Origin: Pirellulaceae bacterium
GTDB taxonomy: Bacteria > Planctomycetota > Planctomycetia > Pirellulales > Pirellulaceae
DNA: 64,000 bases
Direction of reading: 5' to 3'
NCBI GenBank assembly: GCA_019636385.1
Contig: JAHBXT010000003.1
Span: 434,001 to 498,000 of the forward strand
In this document: positions 18,312 to 28,045 of the stretch, piece after piece
Layout: each line of letters starts with the position of its first letter
Numbering within the stretch: the stretch's first letter is position 1
Position numbers and translations under genes: made by a program
The notes under the pieces: model-generated
Databases searched by the model: none
Told to the model about the DNA's origin: nothing
The model's input: the letters and a program-made list of their open reading frames with translations, nothing else

Positions 18312-18760
18312 CTCCCGTTCTCCTTAGTTATCGAAACGTGTTTGTAACTGGGTGACTTTCTGGTTGGGCGCCAGTTCGCCCGTGGTGTTAAGCAAGCATC
18401 CTCGCGGCGCGTCCAATTCCGCTCTCATACAAATGAGCTACGCCATCTAACCTCACCGGCATTCCTCCCGAAGCCATGCTGATTAGGTGGGAGCTTAGGC
18501 CAGCGGAGTTTGGTCCTTACGCCGAGAATGTGCTCTTAGCACCACTTAGATCGACCAGTGAAGAAGCATTGCTCAGGGGATTTGGGGTGTTCTGGAAATA
18601 TGTGTCAAATGGCTAGTATTTAATGTTGGTTTTGTTGGCGTTTGACGGATGTAGCAATCGAGAGGGCTGTGCAGCCATTAAGCGGCACGCTTAACGGATT
18701 AAGCTAGAATAGGGAGGACGAAGTTGCTCAGAGCACTGCGGTTACATTCACCGATGCACT
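18312..18760. other. Divergent region between the YTV gene and rex
   Basis: Contains the YTV leader and promoter on the minus side and the rex promoter on the plus side. A dyad with a possible -10 box lies near the rex end (separate entry). No gene is seen in the remainder. Confidence 0.6.
18677..18709 (+). promoter_or_regulatory. Dyad and possible -10 box upstream of rex
   Basis: TTAAGCG (18677-18683) and CGCTTAA (18687-18693) form a perfect 17-bp dyad with a GCA centre, followed by TAGAAT (18704-18709), which could be a -10 box. The dyad ends 67 bp before the rex ATG. Rex proteins often repress their own genes, but the classic TTGTGAA half-site is not present, so this is a guess. Confidence 0.35.
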
Positions 18761-19453
18761 ATGAAACACCGACAAAAAGCCACGGCAAGCCCCAGGAAGA
18801 AACAACTACCAGCCGTCCTGCCCGACACGATCCCAGCCGCAACCGCCAGTCGCCTGGGACTCTACCTGCGCGAGCTGCAGCATTTTCTGCGCAGCGGTAT
18901 CCAAACCATCAAGAGCAATGCCCTAGGCAATCGCCTGGGATTGAGCGACTCGCAAATTCGTCGAGACTTGGCGCTGTTCGGCGAATTTGGCACACGCGGA
19001 GTTGGCTACGACGTAGCGGGTCTGGTCCAGGCGCTCCGGCGCGCTTTAGGTACCGATGGCCAGTGGAATACAGTCTTGCTCGGGTTGGGTAACCTCGGAA
19101 GCGCCTTGGTTCGCTATCGGGGATTTCCCATGCAGGGGTTCGTTCTTCAGGCGATCTTCGAGTCTGATATCACCAAAGTCGGAATTCCAATCGAGGGAAT
19201 CCCCGTCTATTCGGTGGACGACCTCGAAGAGGTGCTTCCGAAACTGCACGTGCGACTGGCGGTTCTTGCCGTCCCCGCCGCCGTTGCTCCCGGCTTGGCC
19301 AAGCGACTGTCCAATCTTGGAATTGTCGGAATATTGAACTTTTCGCCGGTCAGCTTGTCACACGTTTCGGGACTGTCTACAGTTGACGTTGATCTGAGCA
19401 TCGAAATGCAGCGGTTGGCATTTGCCGTTGTGAATTCCGAGAGGCATAGCTAG
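18761..19453 (+). CDS. rex: Redox-sensing transcriptional repressor Rex
   Basis: 230 residues. The winged-helix DNA-binding domain spans about 30-100, with SGIQTIKSNALGNRLGLSDS, QIRRDLALFGEFGTRGVGYD and the usual Rex Arg pair. Next is a Rossmann domain with GLGNLG at 108-113, and a C-terminal swapped helix (about 205-230). Rex senses the NADH/NAD+ ratio and represses respiratory or fermentation genes when NADH is low. The N-terminal ~25 residues are an unusual basic extension. The start is the ATG at 18761; no good Shine-Dalgarno is seen. The gene appears monocistronic, with a tRNA downstream. Confidence 0.95.
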   Translation: MKHRQKATASPRKKQLPAVLPDTIPAATASRLGLYLRELQHFLRSGIQTIKSNALGNRLGLSDSQIRRDLALFGEFGTRGVGYDVAGLVQALRRALGTDGQWNTVLLGLGNLGSALVRYRGFPMQGFVLQAIFESDITKVGIPIEGIPVYSVDDLEEVLPKLHVRLAVLAVPAAVAPGLAKRLSNLGIVGILNFSPVSLSHVSGLSTVDVDLSIEMQRLAFAVVNSERHS

Positions 19454-19501
19454 ATTATTGTCAGTCCTGTACGTGCTCTAGTCGAGAAAATCGTACCATA
19501 C

Positions 19502-19572
19502 TGCCGGGTGGTGTAATGGCAACACTACTGATTTTGGTTCAGTCATTCATGGTTCGAGTCCATGCCCGGTAG
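19502..19572 (+). tRNA. tRNA-Gln (anticodon TTG)
   Basis: A full cloverleaf of 71 nt: acceptor TGCCGGG with CCCGGTA (one G-T pair), D arm GTG/CAC, anticodon stem ACTGA/TCAGT with loop TTTTGGT (anticodon TTG at 19534-19536), variable loop CATT, T arm CATGG-TTCGAGT-CCATG and discriminator G. The 3' CCA is not encoded. It reads Gln CAA codons, and CAG by wobble. Confidence 0.95.
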
Positions 19573-19861
19573 CTGACCACCACAGAAATTCCATAAACTT
19601 AATCCCCTCCGCAGAAGGGTAATCTATTACCGTTGGTGGGGTTTGTGGCGTGGTATATGCCGCGTGATAGGTAGTTTGGGAAGGCAGTTGAGTTGCCAAG
19701 CTGATCTAAGTCCGGTCTTTGTGCTGCGGCGCAGTATGTTCCGATTTCCTGGCTGTATATTTCTAGCGTGTATTTTACGCGTGGGGCACTAGATACTTGG
19801 TTCGAGGCTACAGTGCTGAATTGTTGCGGAGATGCCAGACAAGCACTGAGACAGAATTGCT

Positions 19862-20527
19862 ATGACCGCCGCCATCAACCCAAAATTTCTTCCGCAAACT
19901 GTCAGCGAATCAGGTTGGCTCAATAAGCTGACTAGTGAGACTGTCATCCAGTTGGCTAGGTTCTTCAGTGGTTACTCGGTGCGTTGGGTAGACTGCCAGC
20001 CAGACACTTGCCAGAGAATCTACTTTGCCAATCATACCAGTCACCTAGATGCCGTGGTTCTGTGGTCTGCGCTGCCGCCAGAGATACGAAATCTGACCCG
20101 TCCCGTAGCAGCCCAAGACTACTGGAACAAGACGCAATGGAGACGATTTCTGGCCCGTTCTTTCAACGCGCTCCAAATTGATCGCCACGCGATCAAAGTT
20201 CACCATAGTCCTGTGGACCTAATGATTCAAGCCATTGGCGATGTCTACTCGTTGATCGTTTTCCCTGAGGGCGGACGCAGCGATGACGATTCGATGGGCG
20301 AGTTCAAGAGCGGCATCTACTATTTGGCAAAAAAACGACCAGACATCGAGCTTGTGCCGGTCTATATGGACAATTTAAACCGCATATTGCCGCGCGGCGA
20401 ATACCTGCCAGTACCTCTGCTGAGCAGCATTACAATTGGGCCGCCAATGTGGCTCGAGGCTGGCGAGCCCAAGGCTGATTTTCTGGCTCGTGCTCGACAA
20501 GCGGTCCGAGCACTTCGAGACGTTTAG
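19862..20527 (+). CDS. 1-acyl-sn-glycerol-3-phosphate acyltransferase family protein (PlsC-like)
   Basis: 221 residues. It has the acyltransferase motif NHTSHLD (57-63, H58-X4-D63) and the substrate-binding motif FPEGGRS (134-140), in the order and spacing of PlsC-type acyltransferases that add the second acyl chain to lysophosphatidate. The protein is short and lacks a clear N-terminal membrane helix, so another acyl acceptor is possible. It lies 84 bp upstream of fabF on the same strand, and the two likely work in lipid synthesis. Confidence 0.85.
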   Translation: MTAAINPKFLPQTVSESGWLNKLTSETVIQLARFFSGYSVRWVDCQPDTCQRIYFANHTSHLDAVVLWSALPPEIRNLTRPVAAQDYWNKTQWRRFLARSFNALQIDRHAIKVHHSPVDLMIQAIGDVYSLIVFPEGGRSDDDSMGEFKSGIYYLAKKRPDIELVPVYMDNLNRILPRGEYLPVPLLSSITIGPPMWLEAGEPKADFLARARQAVRALRDV

Positions 20528-20611
20528 AGACCTTCCGATCTGCCAATTCGCTGGTTATAGTGGTCTCTTCCACCGGCATGCTGGCTCGTGGTTCAAGGAG
20601 TGAGGGGGAAG

Positions 20612-21898
20612 ATGAGGCGTAGAGTCGTAGTAACCGGTTTGGGGATGATCAATCCGTTGGGCAGCAGTGTCGACACCGTGTGGGCGGCCTTGAAGAATGG
20701 CCAAAGCGGCGTCGGATACATTTCGATATTCCCTGCCGAAAACTATCCCACGCGAATTGCCGCCGAAGTCCGCGACTGGGACATTACGGACTGCGGAGAA
20801 ACTGCCGAACAATGGGCCAATCGTGGGCGTCATGCCAAATTTGCCGCTGGAGCCGCCAAGCAGGCGATTTTGGACTCGGGTCTCCTGGATGCGATCAACG
20901 ATCGGTCGCGAGTCGGCGTGTATTTTGGAGCTGGTGAGGGCAATCAGGACTTTGCGAACTTTACGCAGATGATCGCCGACGCGACCCAGGTGCCCGAACA
21001 TTTCGACTTGGATCGCTTTATGGCGCGAGGTCTTAAAATACTCAATCCGGCCATGGAAATCGAACAAGAGCCGAGTATGCCGGCGGCCCACGTAGCCGGT
21101 TTGTATGATCTTCAGGGGCCAAACCTTAATTGCTTGACCGCATGTGCAGCCAGTAGTCAGGCGGTGGGCGAGGCTACGGAATTGATCCGTCGCGGTGACG
21201 CTGACGCCATGCTGGCCGGCGGAGCGCACAGCATGATTCATCCGTTCGGATTGACAGGATTCAGTCTGCTGACGGCGTTATCGACCAATAACGACAATCC
21301 GACCGGTGCCTCGCGCCCCTTCGACAGGCTGCGCGACGGATTCGTACTGGGGGAAGGATCGTCCGTGGTAATCTTAGAAGAGCTGGAACACGCCCGTCGG
21401 CGTGGCGCCACAATCTACGGAGAAGTCCTCGGCTACGGCTGCAGCGCAGATGCGTATCGCATTACCGATATCCATCCTGAAGGGCGTGGTGCCATCGCAT
21501 GCATGTCGGCTGCCATTCGCGATGCAGGAATTTCACCCGAGCAGGTAGGCTACGTCAACGCGCATGGTACAAGTACCTCTGTCAATGACCGTGTAGAGAC
21601 CGTTGCCTGTAAGGCCGTATTTGGCCAACTGGCTTCTAGCATTCCAGTCTCCAGCACCAAGAGCATGATGGGGCATTTGATTGCCGCCGCTGGCGTGACC
21701 GAAATGATCGTCTGTCTGTTAGCGATTCGGGACGGAGTCTTGCCGCCGACTATCAACCTGGAAAATCCGGATCCGGAGTGCGACTTGGATTACGTTCCCA
21801 ATGTAGCTCGGCAAGCCAAGCTGGACATCGCGCTGAATAACTCCTTTGGCTTCGGCGGACAGAATGTCTCCTTGGTCGTAGGTCGCTTTCGCAGCTAG
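20612..21898 (+). CDS. fabF: 3-oxoacyl-[acyl-carrier-protein] synthase II
   Basis: 428 residues from the ATG at 20612 (MRRRVVVTGLGMINPLG) with GAGGGGGAA just before it; a GTG at 20588 would add eight residues. The catalytic triad is visible: Cys178 in TACAAS, His318 in NAHGTST and His355 in MMGHLIAAAG. It condenses malonyl-ACP with acyl-ACP in fatty-acid elongation. Length and motifs are normal for FabF. The family also includes polyketide ketosynthase-like paralogues; neighbours give no sign of a polyketide cluster beyond the plsC-like gene. Confidence 0.92.
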   Translation: MRRRVVVTGLGMINPLGSSVDTVWAALKNGQSGVGYISIFPAENYPTRIAAEVRDWDITDCGETAEQWANRGRHAKFAAGAAKQAILDSGLLDAINDRSRVGVYFGAGEGNQDFANFTQMIADATQVPEHFDLDRFMARGLKILNPAMEIEQEPSMPAAHVAGLYDLQGPNLNCLTACAASSQAVGEATELIRRGDADAMLAGGAHSMIHPFGLTGFSLLTALSTNNDNPTGASRPFDRLRDGFVLGEGSSVVILEELEHARRRGATIYGEVLGYGCSADAYRITDIHPEGRGAIACMSAAIRDAGISPEQVGYVNAHGTSTSVNDRVETVACKAVFGQLASSIPVSSTKSMMGHLIAAAGVTEMIVCLLAIRDGVLPPTINLENPDPECDLDYVPNVARQAKLDIALNNSFGFGGQNVSLVVGRFRS

Positions 21899-22003
21899 TT
21901 TCGCTAGTCGCTACCGGTGTTCCATGGGAAACGATCGCTGCCTTCGGCCAATTCTACGCACGCAGCTCAGCAGTTCCAGAAGGCAAACTCGGATGAGCGT
22001 CGC

Positions 22004-23332
22004 TCAGTTTTTTTCCAGCGAGTGCACTACTAAGCCACTTAGCAGTTTTGGATAGAAATAGGTACTCTTGGCTGGCATGCGTTCGTTGTGCAGACTGACG
22101 CGACGAATGTCCTCGACTGATGCGGGCATGACAAGGGCTGCGAGCTGGTAGTCCAGGTTGCCTTCTAATCTGCCTTGCAATCCGTCGATTACCTCTTGCA
22201 CTAAGTGGACGTAGGTTGGCTTTGGATGTCCGGCCAGTCCAAGTAGGCGATCAATGATTAAATTGTGCAGCATGGCTACGCCCAGCCCCTGCCAATCGCG
22301 ACTTTGGTTGGGCGAAGCGTCAGCCATTGCATGTTGAGTGCCCGTGGACGCCGTCACCAGCGTCCAGGTCTTATCGGCTGCAGAATACAATCCAAACGCA
22401 CCCTGATCGTTCAGTTCCTCGATCTGCCGCCATACCGCTGGCGCTGCCTCTGGTCCTGAGCCTGCCGGCTGGCAATCGAGAACCGGAGTCAACTTTTGAG
22501 TCAACTGTGCACTGGACATCGCCGGAATGCCGTGCAGTAGACGGTGTGTGGGCAATACGATCAGTCCAGGATCATCCATGCTGACCATCATGGAAAGCAC
22601 ATAGTTTGCCGGATGATCAGCTGGCAGAGTGCCACCCGCAGCCTGGGCTAATTCATCGCGGTAATTGCAGGCCGTTTCGTATCGGTGGTGACCGTCAGCC
22701 ACAAACATGGGCTTGCTGTCGACGATTGAGGAGACTTGAGCAATGATCGCGGGGTTCGTAACCGCCCACAAACGATGTTTTACTCCCAGGTGATCGACGG
22801 CCTCAACGGCTGGTTGGCCAGCTATGCAATTTTCCAGAGCATTCTGGGCCGCATTGTCAGCGTCGGGATACAGCCCAAAAATCTGGCTCATGTTCGCCTG
22901 ACAGGCCCGCGTTAGCTTCAGTCGATCGTCCTTTGCCTTGGCGTGAGTCTGTTCGTGCGGGTAAATCTCGCCCTCACCAAATCGTACTAGCTTTACGCGG
23001 GCCATGAATCCACGGCGGGTATAGGTTCGACCAGCGTACTCAAATATCTGGTGATAGACGTACAGCGCAGGATCGGGCTCTCGCTGCAGCACGTCCTGCC
23101 GGATCCAATCGCGGTACAAGTTTGCGGCTTGTTGGTAGACGCCATCCGGATCCATGGTTCCCGGTTCGGAGCGAGTGAGTTCCAGGCGGATGAAATTGAA
23201 CGGGCTAAGATCATAGAGATGCTGTTGCAATTGAGCATCGACCACATCGTACGGCGGAGCGACAACCGAACTTAGGGAACCAACACGGGCCAGATTGTAT
23301 CGTAGTCCACGCAGTGCTTGGATTTGAGGCAT
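22004..23332 (-). CDS. DUF1015 family protein
   Basis: 442 residues, ATG 23332. It begins with ALRGLRYN and VVAPPYDVVD, and has FVADGHHRYETA near the middle, both hallmarks of DUF1015. This family is widespread and proposed to act in metabolism, but the reaction is not established, so none is claimed. No signal or membrane segment is present. It lies 185 bp downstream of trpF on the same strand and converges with fabF. Confidence 0.92.
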   Translation of the reverse strand: MPQIQALRGLRYNLARVGSLSSVVAPPYDVVDAQLQQHLYDLSPFNFIRLELTRSEPGTMDPDGVYQQAANLYRDWIRQDVLQREPDPALYVYHQIFEYAGRTYTRRGFMARVKLVRFGEGEIYPHEQTHAKAKDDRLKLTRACQANMSQIFGLYPDADNAAQNALENCIAGQPAVEAVDHLGVKHRLWAVTNPAIIAQVSSIVDSKPMFVADGHHRYETACNYRDELAQAAGGTLPADHPANYVLSMMVSMDDPGLIVLPTHRLLHGIPAMSSAQLTQKLTPVLDCQPAGSGPEAAPAVWRQIEELNDQGAFGLYSAADKTWTLVTASTGTQHAMADASPNQSRDWQGLGVAMLHNLIIDRLLGLAGHPKPTYVHLVQEVIDGLQGRLEGNLDYQLAALVMPASVEDIRRVSLHNERMPAKSTYFYPKLLSGLVVHSLEKN

Positions 23333-23517
23333 TTAAGTGGTTTGCGGGATCGAGTGCCTCGACGCGTTTAAGGCAGGCGAAGGAGTTTCGCCACGGCAAA
23401 TCCGAAGTGGTCCGACGAGGTTGCACCGTTTTACTGGAAGCTGCCGATTTGTTGCAGGGGAGGGCAGGATAAGCCCACGCGAATTTCTAGTGGTGCCATG
23501 CGCCTGCTGGTGGCAAG

Positions 23518-24282
23518 TTAACTCAGCCTCTGGCTGCTGATGCTTGCAAAACCTTGTCTGGCTTGTTTGGAAAACGCGGTCACCAGTTCGGTTGACTTCG
23601 CCCCCGGACTCAGCTCGACTCCGCTGGCGGTGTCGACTCCGTCGCAGCCCGTCAACACGATTGCCTGACGGACATTCTTGGGCGTCAGCCCGCCAGCCAG
23701 GAGCAGCGGCCAATCACATAGCGGGGCCGGACGGGGGTTCAGCGTGCCCCAATCGGCTTGCATTCCTGTGCCACCTCCGACACCCGGTGCGTAGGCATCG
23801 ACCAAGAATCCTGCTAGTGATCCGGGCCAGCCCAGCGACCGACTCTCTCCAGCGCCACCGGCTGCGAGGTTGGGCTTGCCAAATCGCTTCGACCAGGCCG
23901 CCGCCAACTCGATCTCCTCAGTTCGACCGCTCCAGGAAATCGCCTTGATGATAGCAACGCGCGGGCAGTAGGCCGAGATGTCTGGGGACTCCCTACCGTG
24001 CAATTGGACGTAATCCCATGGAGCAGCGTTCAGGGCCTCTGTAAGCTCGGCCGGACCTGGATCCATCACGACGGCAACTGTCGTCAGCCCCAGTTCGTGG
24101 GCGCGCGCCACCAGTTTTGCGGCGCGCGCAACATCCACTCGTCGCTGGCTGATGGGAACCAAATTGAAGCCTACAGTGTCAACTCCGGCTGCTGCTAAGG
24201 GTGCTAGCTCTTCCAACCGGGTTACGCCACAGACTTTAATTTGGGGGAAACAGATTCGAGTGGTTCTCGGGGCGGAATCCAT
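23518..24282 (-). CDS. trpF: Phosphoribosylanthranilate isomerase
   Basis: 254 residues from the ATG at 24282 (MDSAPRTTRIC); a TTG at 24303 would add seven. It is a TIM barrel with the N-terminal KVCGVT (catalytic Cys18), YVQLHGRES for the middle strands, the aspartate region FLVDAYAPG and the phosphate-binding end LLAGGLTPKN and GVDTASGVE. It converts N-(5-phosphoribosyl)anthranilate to CdRP in tryptophan synthesis. No other trp gene is in the window. It is somewhat longer than the usual ~205 residues because of loops around 140-190. Confidence 0.93.
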   Translation of the reverse strand: MDSAPRTTRICFPQIKVCGVTRLEELAPLAAAGVDTVGFNLVPISQRRVDVARAAKLVARAHELGLTTVAVVMDPGPAELTEALNAAPWDYVQLHGRESPDISAYCPRVAIIKAISWSGRTEEIELAAAWSKRFGKPNLAAGGAGESRSLGWPGSLAGFLVDAYAPGVGGGTGMQADWGTLNPRPAPLCDWPLLLAGGLTPKNVRQAIVLTGCDGVDTASGVELSPGAKSTELVTAFSKQARQGFASISSQRLS

Positions 24283-24526
24283 CAAAGTGTCTCTCGGGGA
24301 CAAAACGGTGCATCTTCAACTGCGATCTTACGGTCGGCACTTCAGTCAATCCAGCGAACTTAGGCCTGCAGCAGGTGGATTGCGTTAATCTTTGTCGATT
24401 ATTCCGACGATAACGGACTACGATGTGGGCCCGGAAGGTCCATCCGGTACTGGCTGGCTTGCAGGCGCGGCGATCCGGAGCCCGGACCATTCGAACTGTA
24501 GGCAGCGTTTCAGACAAGGAGTCGTC

Positions 24527-25741
24527 TTGACCGTGCAGCGACTAGAACGCATGGATTTAGCGATCTACACGCGTCAAATTGCGCGCCAGTCCACGTGGTG
24601 TGGCGTGGTGTTCGCGCTCGCAATACTCTTGACGGTACTGAACGTGTTGCCGCCCGTTCCGATGCATTATCGCGTCGAGGCCAAGTTGATGGTTGAGCCT
24701 GCTCGTGTCGAGGCGCTGATGCGCAATCTGAAGCAGGCCACCAACCTGGCATCTCCCGCCTGGTTACAGGATTTTCGCGTCCTGGATCGAACGGGCCTAA
24801 AAGAACAGCCGACGAAGATATTGGATGGGACTGACCGCATCTATCTTACGATACGCAGTATTTGGCATCAACGTTGTGACTCAGACCAGTTTCGGAGTTG
24901 GGTTGAGTCGATTACGCAACTGCCCAGCAGTCAATCTCGTGAAACACAACTAGTCGCGGCCCAGCGCATGGCACGCTGGGAGCTAACTGCTGCCGAGCAT
25001 TACCGAGCGCAACATAACTATCTGAGTCATTCGCCCAGCGAACTAGCTGAACAGCTTGAAGCTAAGCAATTGGCCTTCGACACAACCCAGCCTGCATTGA
25101 GCGACACCATGAGCGATGCCGCCCCAGCCAGGGTAACCGCTGTGGGCACAGGACGCTTAGCATCTGCACCACTACGTACCGGACATGATTATCTTGACGC
25201 GAGTCGGGAGCGTGACCACCTGGCGCAAGAAGTTGATCGGGCGAAACAAGGCGTCGTACGCAGCCAAGCCGAGGTGGATCTATGGATGCAGCGTTTTTTG
25301 GGACAATTGCAGATAACCGACAAACCTCGGATCACTCCCATTGCAGGGCGAATCCCAGTGTGGATCGCAGCCAGTGTCATTATCGTCGGACTAGCGGCGG
25401 GTGCCAGCGCAGGCTGGTTCCAATGGCGATTGCAATCCGGAGGCGTTCACGACCCAGCAGATGTGGCCACTCATTTGGCCAGTCGCGGCTACAGCCCACT
25501 GGCTCGAATCGAATTGCCCAGTGATCTTATCGACTCTACAGATTGGATGGAAATTGCTGGACGCCGTGCGAGCGAAGCGGGACGTCGGACCGCCCGCAAT
25601 TTGATTTGGCTAAGCGAATTGACCTTGGCTGCGTGGTGCTTGCTGATCGCGGGCAGAATCGCCCTGGATCCGATCTGGCGATCGTTGGCCTTTGACAATC
25701 CCTTGGCAGCCTTTGGAAGATTGGTAACGGGCCTGCACTAG
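24527..25741 (+). CDS. Wzz/GumC-like membrane protein of a three-gene module
   Basis: 404 residues from TTG 24527 with AAGGAG five bases before it; GTG 24533 is an alternative and upstream frame to 24392 is probably untranslated. Membrane segments lie near 23-42, 276-298 and 360-379. Between the first two is an extracytoplasmic stretch with VEAKLMVEPARVE, the usual start of chain-length-determinant proteins, then a helical region (about 135-255). The second hydrophobic segment comes right after a PxxG-type motif region, again like Wzz. A third segment and a short tail replace the kinase domain seen in Wzc. I infer a role in surface polysaccharide chain length or export; it could be another membrane scaffold. 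The ATPase gene follows in 94 bp. Confidence 0.6.
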   Translation: MTVQRLERMDLAIYTRQIARQSTWCGVVFALAILLTVLNVLPPVPMHYRVEAKLMVEPARVEALMRNLKQATNLASPAWLQDFRVLDRTGLKEQPTKILDGTDRIYLTIRSIWHQRCDSDQFRSWVESITQLPSSQSRETQLVAAQRMARWELTAAEHYRAQHNYLSHSPSELAEQLEAKQLAFDTTQPALSDTMSDAAPARVTAVGTGRLASAPLRTGHDYLDASRERDHLAQEVDRAKQGVVRSQAEVDLWMQRFLGQLQITDKPRITPIAGRIPVWIAASVIIVGLAAGASAGWFQWRLQSGGVHDPADVATHLASRGYSPLARIELPSDLIDSTDWMEIAGRRASEAGRRTARNLIWLSELTLAAWCLLIAGRIALDPIWRSLAFDNPLAAFGRLVTGLH

Positions 25742-25834
25742 AGTCAACTTCAACTGGCAAATTTGATTCGGAAAAGTTAGTAATCACCGTCACGCGAATT
25801 CCACTACTCGCCAGAATTGCAAAACGAGAATGCC

Positions 25835-27997
25835 ATGAGCGATACTTGGAACCCAACTTCAGATCGACCTTTCTGTGCAGCACCAGATGTGCGTCTCTAT
25901 TTTCCGCACTCCAGCATTCAGGCGGCGCGCGAAACTTCGATGCGTGCCTTGATACGAGCCGAGGGCCCGGTCTTGGTGATCGGCGGAACCGGCCTGGGAA
26001 AGAGTATGCTCGCAGAACTGGTAGCCGATGAACTAAGCTACCGAATGGACACGGTGCGCTTGCAAGCGTCGCAATTGTGCAGTCGCCGCGCGTTGCTGCA
26101 GTGTTTACTCTACGAACTACAACTTCCCTACCGCGATCTGTCCGAAGGCGAACTGCGACTGTCAATTCTTGACCGCTTGGAACCCTCGCCAGAGACTGCT
26201 CCCGACGGCATCTTGATCATAGCCGACGAAGCTCACTTGCTGCACTGGAAACTATTGGACGAACTGCGACTATTGAGTAACTATACACGAAAACATCAGC
26301 CACGTGTCCGCCTGATGTTGCTAGGTTCTATGCGTTTAGAAGAGACACTGGCTAGTCATCACTTGGAATCATTCAATCAGCGGTTGGCAGCCCGCTGCTA
26401 TTTGCAACCCATGAGCCAAGCCGAAACGATGGAATTTGTGCGACACCAATTGCGAGTGGCTGGGCAGGAACCGAATTCCACGATCACCCACGAGGCGTTG
26501 CAAGCGGTTCATGCGGCCAGCCAGGGTATTCCGCGGTTGGCCAACCAACTAATGGATCACGCTCAAGTCATGGCACTTGCGCAAGCTCAAAGCCCCATCT
26601 CGGTGGCTATGATCGGCGAGGCCTGGGCGGATCTGCAACAGTTGCCAGTACAATGGGTTGACGCCGCATCCAGTAAAACCCCAGGAACTATACAGCAAGA
26701 TGCACATGTCGAAAGGCCAAGCTTTGGAAGCTATTCGGCAATAGCATCGACCAAACTTTCGCAGCCTGCCGGATCCATCGAGTTTGGTGAACTGTCCGAC
26801 GATTTGGCTGATGATATGGATGCCGATACCGGGACCAACAACGGTGACCTTAAGATGGCTGGTGAAGAAAGAGTTACGTTTGAACCATGGCCTGATTCGT
26901 CAGTCGAGTTGGCTCAACCTGTCCAAGCGACCGAGTCCACTCCGCCTTGTGAATCAGATTTGAGTCCTCACCCAAATTTATCATCCACCGATTTCAATTA
27001 CTTCTCAGCCTTCGCGGCTGAGCCCTTGGACGATCCAAATCTTGCTGCTGAGAAGCTTTCATGTTCGCAACCGAATTCGTCCCGGAAATGCTGCGACTCG
27101 ATTGGCGCTTGCGATCATTCGTGCGCTGACAATCGAGTTGCGCAGCCCGAACGCTACGACGCCATGGGCGTATGGGAAAACGATCCACCGTTGTTAACGC
27201 CTCAGCCGACAGGCCTGGCGATTGGTGACAATCCAATAACTATGGCACTCCAGGCGCCAGGTCCAGGTCCAGCGTCCCAGCCGTGTGATCTGTTCGGCTC
27301 TGATTTTGAAGACGAAGCAATTATTCCGGATCACGGTGCATTCGTGCAACCGACGCAATCGGCAAACGCTGGTACCAGTTCAGCAAGAATTCAACAGGCG
27401 ACAAGCGACCATGATTACGTCAGGCGGATGAATGCATACGCCGAAACCATCATACAGGTCAGCCAGTTGGAGAGCGAGCAGTCACCAACTAGTGGTGTGA
27501 ATAGGGAGCCAACCTCTTCCACCAAATTGGATGGCCAGGAAGCACTAAATAATTTGCCGCCGGATCAGCAAAATACTGACGCCAGTCAACAAATTCTGTG
27601 GCGTTACAACGTGGCCCCAACCAGCGGTCAGGCGGAGCCAATTGAGCGCGAGCTTGCCGAGATCGTCTCGCAAATGAACTTTTCGGCGTTTCAGGTCGAG
27701 CCGTTTAGCGTGGAACAGATTCCCCTGGATATTGCCGAGAAACAACGGTTTTCTAACAACCAAAGTCCGGTACAGTTGCTGCCGTTTCGAGCATCCGACA
27801 GTACGAAGTTGACTGCTGGCAGCGAACAGTCGCCTGATCATTGGTTCGCTTCCCAGGCATATGACGACGATCGCGATTTACTGGTGGTTGAAGAGGAAAT
27901 TCCAAGCAGCACGCGACTGCTGAGCCGTCCCACAACTGCACAGCCAACTACGCATACGACGCCATATTCCCAGCTATTTACCAAACTGCGAAAATAG
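25835..27997 (+). CDS. ExeA/GspA-like AAA ATPase with a long disordered tail
   Basis: About 720 residues from the ATG at 25835 (MSDTWNPT); a TTG start at 25817 is possible. Residues 1-275 match the ExeA/GspA (AAA_22) family: PDVRLYFP near the start, Walker A GGTGLGKS (50-57), Walker B IIADEAH (128-134), a sensor segment LMLLGSMRLEE, and the arginine-rich NQRLAARCYLQPMS before the C-terminal helical lid. Such ATPases appear both in type II secretion and in exopolysaccharide (PEP-CTERM/XrtA) loci. Residues about 280-720 are Gln/Ser/Pro/Asp-rich with no fold I recognise, which is unusually long for the family. It is flanked by the Wzz-like and CpsD-like genes. Confidence 0.8.
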   Translation: MSDTWNPTSDRPFCAAPDVRLYFPHSSIQAARETSMRALIRAEGPVLVIGGTGLGKSMLAELVADELSYRMDTVRLQASQLCSRRALLQCLLYELQLPYRDLSEGELRLSILDRLEPSPETAPDGILIIADEAHLLHWKLLDELRLLSNYTRKHQPRVRLMLLGSMRLEETLASHHLESFNQRLAARCYLQPMSQAETMEFVRHQLRVAGQEPNSTITHEALQAVHAASQGIPRLANQLMDHAQVMALAQAQSPISVAMIGEAWADLQQLPVQWVDAASSKTPGTIQQDAHVERPSFGSYSAIASTKLSQPAGSIEFGELSDDLADDMDADTGTNNGDLKMAGEERVTFEPWPDSSVELAQPVQATESTPPCESDLSPHPNLSSTDFNYFSAFAAEPLDDPNLAAEKLSCSQPNSSRKCCDSIGACDHSCADNRVAQPERYDAMGVWENDPPLLTPQPTGLAIGDNPITMALQAPGPGPASQPCDLFGSDFEDEAIIPDHGAFVQPTQSANAGTSSARIQQATSDHDYVRRMNAYAETIIQVSQLESEQSPTSGVNREPTSSTKLDGQEALNNLPPDQQNTDASQQILWRYNVAPTSGQAEPIERELAEIVSQMNFSAFQVEPFSVEQIPLDIAEKQRFSNNQSPVQLLPFRASDSTKLTAGSEQSPDHWFASQAYDDDRDLLVVEEEIPSSTRLLSRPTTAQPTTHTTPYSQLFTKLRK

Positions 27998-28045
27998 ATC
28001 GGCATTTTGATTAGCTGATGACTTATCAAAGAGATTGAGGATACC

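Noticed and set aside
18420..18450. tRNA-like D-arm on the minus strand upstream of the YTV gene
   Set aside because: A TAGCTCA...GAGAGC pattern is there, but no T-arm or acceptor stem can be built.
20555..21241. 228-codon minus-strand frame inside fabF
   Set aside because: Shadow of fabF; the plus strand carries the full catalytic triad.
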